Origin: Phytophthora quininea
Taxonomy: Eukaryota > Oomycota > Peronosporomycetes > Peronosporales > Peronosporaceae
NCBI GenBank assembly: GCA_011947345.1
Contig: JAAVTG010000542.1
Coordinates: 186,001 to 250,000 of the forward strand
DNA: 64,000 nucleotides
Direction of reading: 5' to 3'
Shown here: one piece after another, positions 56,005 to 64,000 of the stretch
Layout of the letters: each line of letters begins with the position of its first letter
How positions within the stretch are numbered: the first letter of the stretch is position 1
Notes under the pieces: model-generated
What the model saw: only the letters and a program-made list of their open reading frames with translations
Database searches by the model: none
What the model was told of the DNA's origin: nothing
Translations under genes and position numbers: made by a program

Positions 56005-56075
56005 ATACCTGGAAAATACTAACAGGGATACCCGGGTTATACCTGATACCTAACCCTTCATAATACCTGGTCGGA
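56005..56075. repeat. 5' flank of the MULE-Ulp1 gene with ATACCTG/ATACCCG copies
   Basis: ATACCTGG at about 56006, ATACCCGGG at about 56029, ATACCTGATACCTAA at about 56039 and ATACCTGG at about 56062 lie just upstream of the gene. They match the motif in its introns and 3' spacer and mark the outer right limit of the motif cluster. Confidence 0.7.
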
Positions 56076-56079
56076 AAGG

Positions 56080-56948
56080 TTTTCGATAATTAATTCCCGA
56101 TACCGATTGTTTTGGATGGAGGACCCCGGGGTCCCGCCAAGTGTTTCAAATGTGCAATTCGATAAATGCGCTCTCGTCACAATTCCTGCTACTTCGGAAA
56201 AAATAGTTTGTATAACTCGGTTTCGGTATCTCGCGGCTAAGTACAAACAGATCATTTTCAAACTAGAGCCTTGCGAAGGCTGGCATAGGCTTTTGCGTTT
56301 GAACAAGCTGCTAGGCATAGGCATCGAGTGCGTCTGCTCCGCTGCTACCGGTATCTGGGTTCTAAACCGGTATAGAACCGATGTACCGGTACGGGGACGA
56401 CCACGCTACCGGTACTGTACCAGCGCATCGGTACCATTATTTGTAGGATCCGACCTGGTCGGTTAGACATGCTGATGAGTGCTTTTGCCGCGTTACCCTA
56501 GAAATGAAGCGCTCTCCGCTCGCTTTCTCGATGGCAGACCACACAGCAGGTCTCGTAGTGATTATATCACCGCGAAGGCAGGCCTCATGAGCGCTGTCGG
56601 GGCCGTCCAGCGCGGATGGTCGTGGTCGTGGTAGACACTAAAACTGCGTCCACAGTAGGGGTAGGGGCGGGAGGCGCGGAATTCTTCTCGCGACCACAGC
56701 AAAAAAGCAGCCACACAGAACACAGGCGAGCGCTTCACGAGCCGTAAGTGGTCTAGATTGAGGTGGTGGGGAACATGAGCCCGGTGCCTCGCGGCGCCAT
56801 CACACGCCGCAGCAGATAGTGACGCAGGTAGCTGTCTAGAAGAGCTAATGCCCTGTCGTGTGTGCTTTACGTTGCAGCGAGGGAGGAGTCGCACATACAC
56901 AGAGCCAAACTGGCGAGCAAGAAGGAGAGGAGAGCCAAGCAGCCGCCA
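56080..56948. other. Spacer with ACCGGTA cluster; no supported gene
   Basis: The left part (to 56330) has a 119-codon plus frame without motif. Between 56346 and 56445 there are repeated ACCGGTA/ACCGGTAC palindromic units. The right part leads into the SAP-like gene; TTTACGTTGCAG ending at 56878 resembles a 3' splice site and may precede its coding exon. Confidence 0.4.
56346..56445. repeat. Cluster of ACCGGTA(C) palindromic motifs
   Basis: ACCGGTA occurs at about 56346, 56368, 56383 and 56409, with related CATCGGTACC and ACCGATGTACC between. Each core is its own reverse complement (TACCGGTA). Spacing is irregular, 15-27 bp. It differs from the CCAGGTAT family to its left. Confidence 0.75.
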
Positions 56949-59512
56949 ATGAGCAGCTTCGCACGCGAGGCGCCAAAGACCTCGACGGCGGCCAGCGACG
57001 CCGCCGTCTCCACCACCGCGTCGGCTTCCACAACCACCACCACGACGTCCGCTCCGACTGCAGCCGCCAACGGCAGGTCGGGCGACAGCCCGAGGGCGAT
57101 CCGAGCCACAGGATCCGCGGCCAAGCAGAGCTCCAGCAGTGACGGGAGCAGCCCTCTCGGTTGTCTTCCAGCGGTGTTACGACCGCCAATCTCGGCAGCA
57201 GGGCAGAGCGTTCAGCAGAGTACAACCAGTGCAGCCGCGACCCAGAGTCAGAGTCCGCAGCAGCAGAACCTCCCGACACCTACTGCCAGCAGGCTGTACG
57301 CGAGCCAGAGCCTCGCGGGGTACAGCGGAGATGCGTCTCCTATGCAGATGCAGCCGCAGTACTACGCAGAGGGCGGTCGGCTGGCGTCGGGGCCGTCGTC
57401 TTACGGCCAGCAGCGATCGCCCGTGTCCTCGCCGGCCATGGCTGGGGACGCCTGGGCGCAGAGCCAGAGTACAACCGCTACAGCTATGACGGCCGCCAGT
57501 CTGGACTCGCGGGGCGCTAAACGACACTTGCAGCAGCAACAGCAACAGGTAAATGACGGCTACGGCCGATCCCCGCAGGGGGCCCATCCGACGGCCATGA
57601 GGCTGCCGCAACAGCAGCCAGCCAGTCAGAATGCGAGCGGTCTTGCGCGCAGTGCAAGCAGCACCAAGGGCTCCAGCGCTGGGACCAGCATCGCGCGCCA
57701 GCCGCCGATGCAACAAATCTACGGCACGCCACCGAACGAGGACCCAATGCAGTACGAGCCGTCGGGCGAGGCGCGCCACCCGCGAGACAGCACGCGCTAC
57801 GAGACGTGGACGTCCAAGCAGCTCCGCAAAAAGTGTTCGCACCTGAAGCTGCGCGGGCTTAAGAATGTCAAGAAGCACGTGATGGTGGAGGCGCTGTACC
57901 GCTACTACCGTAACCAGCGCCAGAAAGAGACCGCAGACGTTGGGGAGACGGCAATTCAGTTGCATCCCAACCGCCGAGTTCCCCGCCGCAGCAACAGCCG
58001 CAGCCGCGAAGGTTGGAGGCTCGCCATTCCAGTGTCAGCGGCAACTCGACTGGCGGGCGTCCAGATCTGCAGTATCGCTCTCGCTATGAGCAGCGTCCAG
58101 TGCAGCAAACGCAAGCGCATTACGCTTCGCGTCCACGAAACTACGGCAACTATGGCAGCCAAAGCCCGTCGCCACCATCAAGCGGGGAGACAGCGGGGGC
58201 CAGAACGTGTCGAGCAACAACAGAGGCTACTACCTGGACGAGGAGTCCAAGGGCGAGTCTCAGTTTAAGGAGGTGCCCGTGACGTCGGAGGACGTGATCC
58301 GCCTGGTGGACGTGGTGCTCTCGCCCGACTTTGTGGACCGACTGGCGGCTGAGCTTTCTCGCTGGCAGTTCTGGGTGGATGTTCGCGAAATGTACATTGC
58401 GCTGCTGAATCGCCAATATCCGCTTGGATCGACTGGAAACAACGAAGGTGGCCCGGTGAGTACGGGGGAAGCGCCACCAACTCGCGCAATTTCAAGTGGA
58501 GCAGCATGCAGCTCTGGGAGATCTGGAAAGAGCTTTCGTTTGCGTACACAAAGACCTGCTTCGAGTTTACCACTGCTGGTATGAACAAGAGTGAGCATAC
58601 ATGCATTTCGCTTCTGCCTGCTGGGAGCTGATGCTCTCTTGGTTGATCGCCTGAAGAGTGGTCACCAAAGAGCAGAGGCTCCAACGTTGAGATGTCAGAG
58701 CACCTTAGAAGCGAGCCTGTGGGCAACTAGCAGTTCGTACTAACCGAATGTTGCTTGTTACTTTCTTTTCTGCAGGAGTGGACGACCGAGAGTACATCAA
58801 CTTCTGTGACGGCCGACCAGACGTGTACTACCTGCACCAGCGACTGCACGCCCGACCGGATCTACTGCATTTGATCAAGTCCAATGAGTACATCGACGAA
58901 AAGTGCACAAGCGTGGCGTCCGAGTCCATCGTCCACGAGCAACAGCAGGCCCAGCAGCAGCAGCAGCCTGGTCCGCTCGTCGGCTCAGGGTCGCCGATGC
59001 TACGCAGCCACAAGCGCTACAAGCGATCCGGTCCCGTGGTGGGCAACGGTGCGGCATACAACAACCCGCGTGTTATCGCTGCGTATCGTGCCGCCAACGG
59101 CCCTGCAGGCGTCGATGGGGCAGCGACGTCCGGCAGTGGGAATAGTAGAGACAATGCCTCAGGTAGGGGCAGTGGAGACTCACGCGGGCACTCGCCAGAA
59201 GAGAACAGCACGGAGAACTCGGAGACGACGGGCGAGGAAGGCAGCAGCAACGCGGCCAACTCAAACGCAAGCAACAGCTCGGGAGACGTGTTGATGCGCA
59301 CCGCCCTCGCCGAGCAAAAGTACTTCGGGCTGTTGCTGCAGAATTTCGAGGTGATCTTCGAGTCGCTGCACAACAAGAAGGTGCTGCTGGCGACTCTGCG
59401 CAAGGACAACCAGGCGCCAGACCACATGATCGCCGACCTGCACGACGACATCCACGTGCTGTCGGCGCTCAAGAAGGAGTTTCGCAACAAGCTGCGGCGC
59501 ACGATGCCGTGA
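56949..59512 (+). CDS. SAP-like-domain, low-complexity protein (oomycete-type), frameshifted
   Basis: ATG 56949 (an upstream GTG in frame is less likely) starts a Ser/Thr/Gln-rich region with short poly-Gln tracts, then at about 57800 a SAP-like helix pair: WTSKQLRKKCSHLKLRGLKN and VKKHVMVEALYRYYRNQR. Frame changes near 57965 and 58195 lead through RPRNYGNYGSQSPSPPSSGE to a folded region VTSEDVIRLVDVVLSPDFVD, MYIALLNRQYP and, after a third shift, SSMQLWEIWKELSFAYTKTC. An intron (58579-58775) precedes the last exon, DDREYINFCDGRPDVYYLHQ, a low-complexity middle and a C-terminal helical domain (YFGLLLQNFEVIFESLHNKK). SAP motifs bind AT-rich DNA; the rest is unrecognised. Confidence 0.65.
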
Positions 59513-59775
59513 GATGACCAGTGACAAGGTGGCAGGTCAATGTCATCAAGCGAGCTGCTATCCTCGCCTGTGCTCAAGACAGCACCAAGCAGCATCTAAA
59601 CCAGCGAGTAATAGGAGAGCAGCAGGCGGCAGTAGCATGTATACTGAGTGTCGTGTGCAAGGCACGATGAAAGGCGGGGGCCCTTGGAGGGAGGGCTTCT
59701 GTCATAAGTATTTATCAATCTCGATCACCTTGATCACCTTGGGCTAAATCGAGTTCAAAATCCATTTCGCGCGTC
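59513..59775. other. Intergenic between SAP-like and ankyrin genes
   Basis: Both genes are on the plus strand. No motif-bearing ORF; TGATCACCTTGATCACCTTG (about 59726) is a short tandem repeat just before the ankyrin gene start. Confidence 0.45.
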
Positions 59776-61280
59776 ATGGGAGCTCGTGCGAGCATCTGCA
59801 TGTGGCCGTTTGCCGACATCCAGTACGGCTTCTTGGACCGGGAGCTGGGCTACGACAACCTCCATGTCCTAGCAGCCCAGGGACGGCACAAGGCTGTGCG
59901 TGCGATGATGCGGAAGGGCATGAACCCCAACGCTCGCCGATTGGAAGGGGCTTTGGGAGCCGACGAAGATGAACGCGGAGACTCGCCCATGATCTGCGCC
60001 GCCAGGTGAGTCTACCACTACATCTTCACTAACGAAAGCACTTGGTTGGTTCTAAGCTTCGCCAATGCTCAGAGGCTTTCTGGGCAACAAGGATCGCCCT
60101 GGCCACGTGAAGACACTAGAGGTGCTGCTGCACTTTGGGGCGAGTGAACCAGCCCAACCTGGTAAGAGGAACAGCGCTGTATGTTGTACGAAATGGCAGA
60201 GCTAAAGGCTTTCTGCAGCTGGGCCAGACGCCTCTGTACGTGGCTTGTGAACACAATTTGCTTCTCGTGGCGACGTGGCTTGTTCAACACGTTGCTGATG
60301 TCAACATCAATTGCAAGGTGCAAGTTCTGTCCGAGTCTCTCGTTGTACGCTAACAACGTCCTTCCCATCGACAGGTTGGTGTTTCTCCACTCATGTGTGC
60401 CTACCAGAACAAGAACGCAGCTCTAGTGAAGCTGCTTCTGGACAAGGGGCAGTCGTGATTCGTCCACCCGCCACATTCAGCTGGATCAAGGTATGGTGCC
60501 CTCGACCGAAACGAGAGCAAACTCCACTACTAATCCGTCGGCATTGCTCTCGTAGTTTCCTGAGCTCTCCGACGAGCTTGAAACCCCAGAGACACCCACA
60601 CCCGACAAGGAAGAAGCTCAACTGCATGACTGTTTGCAAGAATACATTGACCGTGAGGCCGAGCGCCGTGCACGGTTACTAGCCGATGCCAGTGAGGACC
60701 AGCGACTCGAAGACCAGCGCGTGTATCGCCAGCAACTTACTCGAGAAGGTGCCAAACGCAAAGCTCGTCGTCGACAACAACGTCAAGTGGCGCAGAATCG
60801 GCGCCATCTACCACCGGTGACAGCCTTGGCTTCTGCTGCAGCAGATTCTTCCGAGACCCATCGCGACGACAACGACCGCGCGTCAACGCAAGGCGAAGAA
60901 CACAACTATAGCGAAGAGCTGCTGTTCTGGGAGAAGAAAGCTGTGGTCCCTCGAGCTCGGACTGCAAGGGAGTCCGGCCGACTTGGGCGGCTCGACAGAT
61001 CCACTGCACACAGCAGCACCGAGCTGTTTCAGAGCACGACTTTATGCGCCAGTGCGACAAGCTATATGCCTCTCTCCAGCAGCAGCAAGAGCGTCGGTCG
61101 AACTGGTCTCGATGAAGAAGCTGGTGGATTATGGCAACTTCAGCTTACTTCATACTTCCTCAGTCCATCTTGCACTACTTGGAGTCGCGCTGCAAAGTGA
61201 TCAATCAGGGCTGCATCCAGTCCTTCAAAGTCCTCCAGCTCGTCCACGGTGTCGTCTTCGGCTTAAAACAATATAAGATC
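59776..61280 (+). CDS. Ankyrin-repeat protein with basic coiled-coil tail, multi-exon, frameshifted
   Basis: Exon 1 (59776-60005) starts MGARASICMWPFADIQYGFL and holds NLHVLAAQGRHKAVRAMMRK, the first ankyrin repeat. Introns 60006-60072, 60162-60218, 60318-60374 and 60491-60555 (57-67 bp) separate further repeats: GHVKTLEVLLHFGA, GQTPLYVACEHNLLLVATWL and SPLMCAYQNKNAALVKLLLD. Exon 4 is one base short in a G-run (60451), which makes a stop; 116 nt instead of 117. The last part has a Glu/Arg-rich coiled coil (DREAERRARLLADASEDQRL) and, after frame changes, PQSILHYLESRCKVINQGC. The repeats should bind a protein partner that cannot be named here. A likely intact gene with base errors. Confidence 0.72.
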
Positions 61281-61342
61281 TTTGCTTCAAAACCGACGCG
61301 TCCGCTCGAGGCAGCAGCAGCACATCCGAGTCGATTTTTGCC

Positions 61343-62325
61343 ATGCCCGGGCGAGTGAGCGAGCACCACCAGGAGGAGGTACGCCTGCAATGTGCTGCGT
61401 TGACACTGTTGATACGTGACGCTTTTGGCCTTGTCGTAGCTGAGCAAGTTCCTCAAGTTCTTCCGATCGCGCCTCAAGTCGCATCTGGAGAATGTCGAAG
61501 CCGATTTCGAGGACACTCGGTCGGATCGCTTGTCGTCCGAGGAAGTCTACAACCAAAAGGACATCCAGGAGGCCATCACGTCGCTCTGTTTTGCCGTCAA
61601 GGTAGGAGGACCCTTAATCTCTCTCAAAGAGACCTCTTCTGACGTTCCTGGTCCTTGTAGGCCAATATCCGCAGCGAACTACAGGACACCATCAACATGA
61701 TGGCACTGTTGCTGCGGCAGATCTTCATCGAGGCCGAAGATAGCGTGCGTTTTGCATACCGTAGTCGACTAAGATTGCCGTGTTGACTCACTGCCACGCA
61801 TGGAAACAGGACCTGGCATTGGACCTGGACATCGCTTTGGTCGAGGACAAGGAGCTGCTGGAGAAAGTGGAGCAGCTCAGTGTGTCCGAGTGGACGAACG
61901 GAGACTCGCGTGGCGCAGCAGCGATTGCCGCCCTCCCACGGAACAATTCCAAGATCCAGGAGCAGGCTGAGGCGCAGGCGAAACTGGAGAAGCAGCTGCA
62001 ACGCGAGCAGGAGCAGCACGAGGACGAGATCAGAGCAGCCAAAGCCACTTCAAGGCAGGAGCAGGAAGCGCTGGAAGCCGCGCACGCCAAGGAACTGCGT
62101 AAGCTGCAGCGAAAGCTCGAGCAGGCCAACGAGCGCGTGGAGGAGCTAGAGAAACAGGTGGAGGATGGTCGACAGCACGTCGCCCAGACGCCGCAGTTCC
62201 AGGCCATGAAGCGCATGGTCAGCACCAAGAACGACCAGCTGCGGGACCTGCGCAACCGACTGCAGCGCTACGAGCCTGACTACGCCGAGGACGACGGCGA
62301 GACCAAGAACGCCGACGATGACTAG
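61343..62325 (+). CDS. LZTFL1: LZTFL1 ortholog (BBSome-linked leucine-zipper protein), four exons
   Basis: Exons 61343-61378, 61440-61601, 61661-61744 and 61810-62325 splice in phase 0 to 265 residues with no break. Introns are 61, 59 and 65 bp; donors are GTACGC, GTAGGA and GTGCGT. The start MPGRVSEHHQEE, then LSKFLKFFRSRLKSHLENVE, SEEVYNQKDIQEAITSLCF, ANIRSELQDTINMMALLLRQ, and a long Glu/Gln/Lys coiled coil ending AMKRMVSTKNDQLRDLRNRL and QRYEPDY follow LZTFL1 along its whole length, including the diagnostic KKNDQxKDLRxRLxxYEP end. LZTFL1 controls BBSome entry into cilia; in an oomycete it would act in zoospore flagella. It is among the cleanest genes in the window. Confidence 0.88.
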
Positions 62326-62632
62326 TCCTGCAGAGCTCAGAAGAGTCTGCAACCGATCCAAATACACCTGCAACCTATTAACAGAGCCCAAAGACGTTTC
62401 CTGTCGAGTAGTCGAGTCGAGTCGAGTCCTTCTCAAGAGAATTCGTTCTGGTTATCCGCTGCTACTGTCTGTGTCTGGGTCCCTTTCACAGTCCCCACCA
62501 CGCCAGCCCAGAGGTTGTCAGCACGAACTCGCGCACAAAAGCTGCAGTCTCTGAATACGTAGCAGCAGTCTGCAAGCCCATGGGGAGAAACTCGTCCGTG
62601 TTCCTAGTCCAGCCAACCCTAGAGCCAGCCGC
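62326..62632. other. Shared 3' region of LZTFL1 and eL39, with GTCGA repeat
   Basis: The two genes converge. Only a short tandem GTCGA/GAGTC run (62403-62428) stands out. No ORF. Confidence 0.5.
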
Positions 62633-62993
62633 TTACAGGCCGAGCTTGGTGCGGCGCCAGTGGCGGCGCTTGGCGTTGTACTTGATGGTGTTGTCCGTGC
62701 GCAGACGGATCCACTGCGGGATGGGGCGGTTCTGCTTGGCCTTCTTGGCGAGGATGCGCTTGGTGCGGAAGGTCTTGTGCGACGGCTGCACGTCCGATAG
62801 AGAAATAAAATAAAGATTAGAGAGCTGGCGCCATGGTCGAGGTTTTCGTGGGCTTTCGGGGCGAATTTTCAGGTGATAAGTGGCTGGATGCAGGCGCAAG
62901 ACGAAGAGGATCACGCTGCTGCGTCGTTTACTCCTGATTGCGGCCTGCTTGTTGCCTGCATTCGCCCCGGAAGACGGCGCCCATACGCACCAT
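62633..62993 (-). CDS. RPL39: Ribosomal protein eL39, two exons, 51 residues
   Basis: Exon 2 (62785-62633) encodes [20 protein letters not shown] and continues through [20 protein letters not shown] to HWRRTKLGL and TAA, the complete eL39 sequence minus its Met. Upstream in that frame there is no ATG close by. An ATG at 62993-62991 is followed at once by a GTGCGT donor, and TGCAG at 62786-62790 is the acceptor, giving Met alone on exon 1 and a 205-bp intron. eL39 genes in other eukaryotes often have an intron right after the start codon. The protein lines the ribosome exit tunnel. Confidence 0.9.
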
Positions 62994-63410
62994 TCTGGAA
63001 GGAAGTTATTCGGACTGACGCAGCGAGCCAAACAGGGCGATGAGGCTGCCAGCCAGCCAATTCGACTGACGACGTAATTACGTGGCTAGCTCGTCGTAAA
63101 ATCCCATCCGTAAAAAGTGTGCGACTAAGTACGATACGAAATAGGCCAACTGATAATCAACCTGCGCAATGTCTCCACTGATAGATTGCGCCGCGATTTC
63201 TGCTTCTCTTGGCCAGCGCCAACGCTCTTCTCTGTGGCGTACTGTCGTGAATACATGCCGTGCCAACCGAGCGCGTCTCGTGTTGAGACGCTTTCTTCCC
63301 CACGGATATCCACACCTATTTATCTGATTCGTTGCCAAAAGTGTACCCAAGTCCAAAATCCACCTCTTTGAACACTCCGTCTCACTCCTCAACAACCCAG
63401 GACTAGCGGC
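62994..63410. promoter_or_regulatory. Divergent promoter region between eL39 and the partial gene at 63411
   Basis: The two genes are transcribed outward from this gap. Oomycete initiator-like CTCACTCCTCAACAACC (63382-63398) precedes the 63411 start by about 13 bp. No ORF is supported on either strand. Confidence 0.35.
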
Positions 63411-64000
63411 ATGCAGGCGGACGGCTCGGCGAGCTCCGCGGACGAGTCGGACGTCGCCACCAACACGTCCGCCTTCTCCGTGGCGCCGTCGTCGGTGGCC
63501 TCCCCATGCACTCGGTCATCACGCCGTCGGTGGCCGCCATCGATACGACAGACGCGTCGCCAGCTTCGACGGACGCCAAGTCGCCGCTCAAGTCGGCGCT
63601 CAAGCTCTCGGGCAGTCCGCAGAAGAGCAAACTGAGTCGACGAGTGTCCATCGAGTGCACAGCAATTGGCACAACAAGCGGCAGAGGCCGCAGGGACCGC
63701 GTCAGCTCGGCGCAGTCCGGAGCTTCTTCCAACGACTCGGCCAGATCCGGTCTGGGGGACTCTGGCGTGAGTCTGCGCTTCCGGAGGACGCCCACCAACA
63801 GCAAGACGTCCAACAGAAGCTCTTTCGCCATGCGGGACTCGATGCTCTCCCGAGTGTCCTCCAACGTTGGCGGGCTTCGCGAGAGCTTCTTTGGCGTCAT
63901 CGGACGAGGCACGCAAATGAACGACCCACTGGAGCTGTCTCCCAATCAGGAGTTCGACCTGGACGTGATCGACGAGTCCGGAGGTCTGGACGAGAACTTA
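63411..64000 (+). CDS. Serine-rich protein, partial (runs off right edge)
   Basis: ATG 63411 starts MQADGSASSADESDVATNTS; near 63507 the frame shifts by one and continues HSVITPSVAAIDTTDASPAS, a Lys/Arg-Ser-rich stretch (QKSKLSRRVSIECTA with an RRVSI phosphorylation-site-like motif), and RSSFAMRDSMLSRVSSN, GGLRESFFGVIGRGTQMNDP and LELSPNQEFDLDVIDESGG at the edge. This is a disordered N-terminus of a longer protein; no domain is in view. A 180-codon minus frame over it is a shadow (Leu/Arg-rich, no motif). Confidence 0.55.

Noticed and set aside
56346..56445. CRISPR-like array
   Set aside because: Units are 7-8 bp palindromes with irregular spacers in a eukaryotic contig.
57177..57965. 262-codon minus-strand ORF
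   Set aside because: Antisense of the SAP-like protein's Gln/Ser-rich region; no domain.
63403..63945. 180- and 175-codon minus-strand ORFs
   Set aside because: Antisense shadows; plus frame shows typical Ser-rich disordered protein with phosphosite-like motifs.

Overview
The window reads as a nuclear contig of an oomycete, most like a Phytophthora-type genome. Intact genes are GC-rich with short introns (about 57-91 bp, a few near 200 bp). The gene set includes a GH7 cellulase, pleiotropic-drug-resistance ABC transporter pieces, a BT1-family transporter fragment, a Crinkler-like header, a cilium-linked LZTFL1 gene and a PRP4 splicing kinase. Between them lies a dense layer of Ty3/gypsy, Ty1/copia, LINE-like, Tc1/mariner(pogo), hAT, MULE and Harbinger-type remnants. 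No prokaryotic features, CRISPR arrays or rRNA genes are visible, and I did not identify a tRNA with confidence.

Layout. 1-4.5 kb: decayed Ty3/gypsy element on the minus strand, cut by the window edge. 4.7-6.8 kb: plus-strand retroelement debris with a zinc-motif ORF, an RNase H and an A-rich tail. 7.0-9.6 kb: a CRN-like gene with an in-frame stop, a Stc1-like zinc protein and a small secreted protein. 9.62-11.80 kb: a complete TA-flanked mariner/pogo element sitting 20 bp upstream of the secreted-protein start codon. 13-19 kb: a host gene island (two convergent tandem four-helix membrane proteins, a PH-domain protein, a sphingosine/ceramide-kinase-like gene). 20-31 kb: MULE, gypsy and hAT debris. 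31.67-38.22 kb: a probable 6.5-kb hAT element whose subterminal inverted repeats enclose its transposase plus fragments of an annexin gene and of PDR ABC transporters. 38.2-44.7 kb: a Harbinger Myb-like fragment, BT1 transporter fragment, PLD6/Zucchini-like phosphodiesterase, PRP4 kinase and GH7 cellobiohydrolase. 45-49 kb: a 75-bp inverted-repeat element, copia remnant, a 230-bp hairpin made from an inverted duplication of a splicing-factor RRM fragment, and an LTR-like promoter. 49.4-56.1 kb: the most unusual region, two minus-strand genes sharing interspersed CCAGGTAT motifs. One is a MULE transposase fused to a SWIM finger and a Ulp1/SENP-type SUMO protease. The other is a DUF7869-like protein ending in an AT-hook and a canonical PCNA-interacting (PIP) box. 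56.9-64 kb: host genes (SAP-like protein, ankyrin protein, LZTFL1, ribosomal eL39, and a partial serine-rich ORF).

Many otherwise well-conserved genes (PRP4, PDR NBD2, ankyrin gene, lipid kinase, GH7, membrane-protein paralog) are broken by single-base indels, often in homopolymers, whereas LZTFL1, the PH gene and eL39 are clean. Part of the apparent pseudogenisation may therefore be consensus error rather than biology. Gene identifications come from motif recognition by eye; no database search or structure prediction was run.
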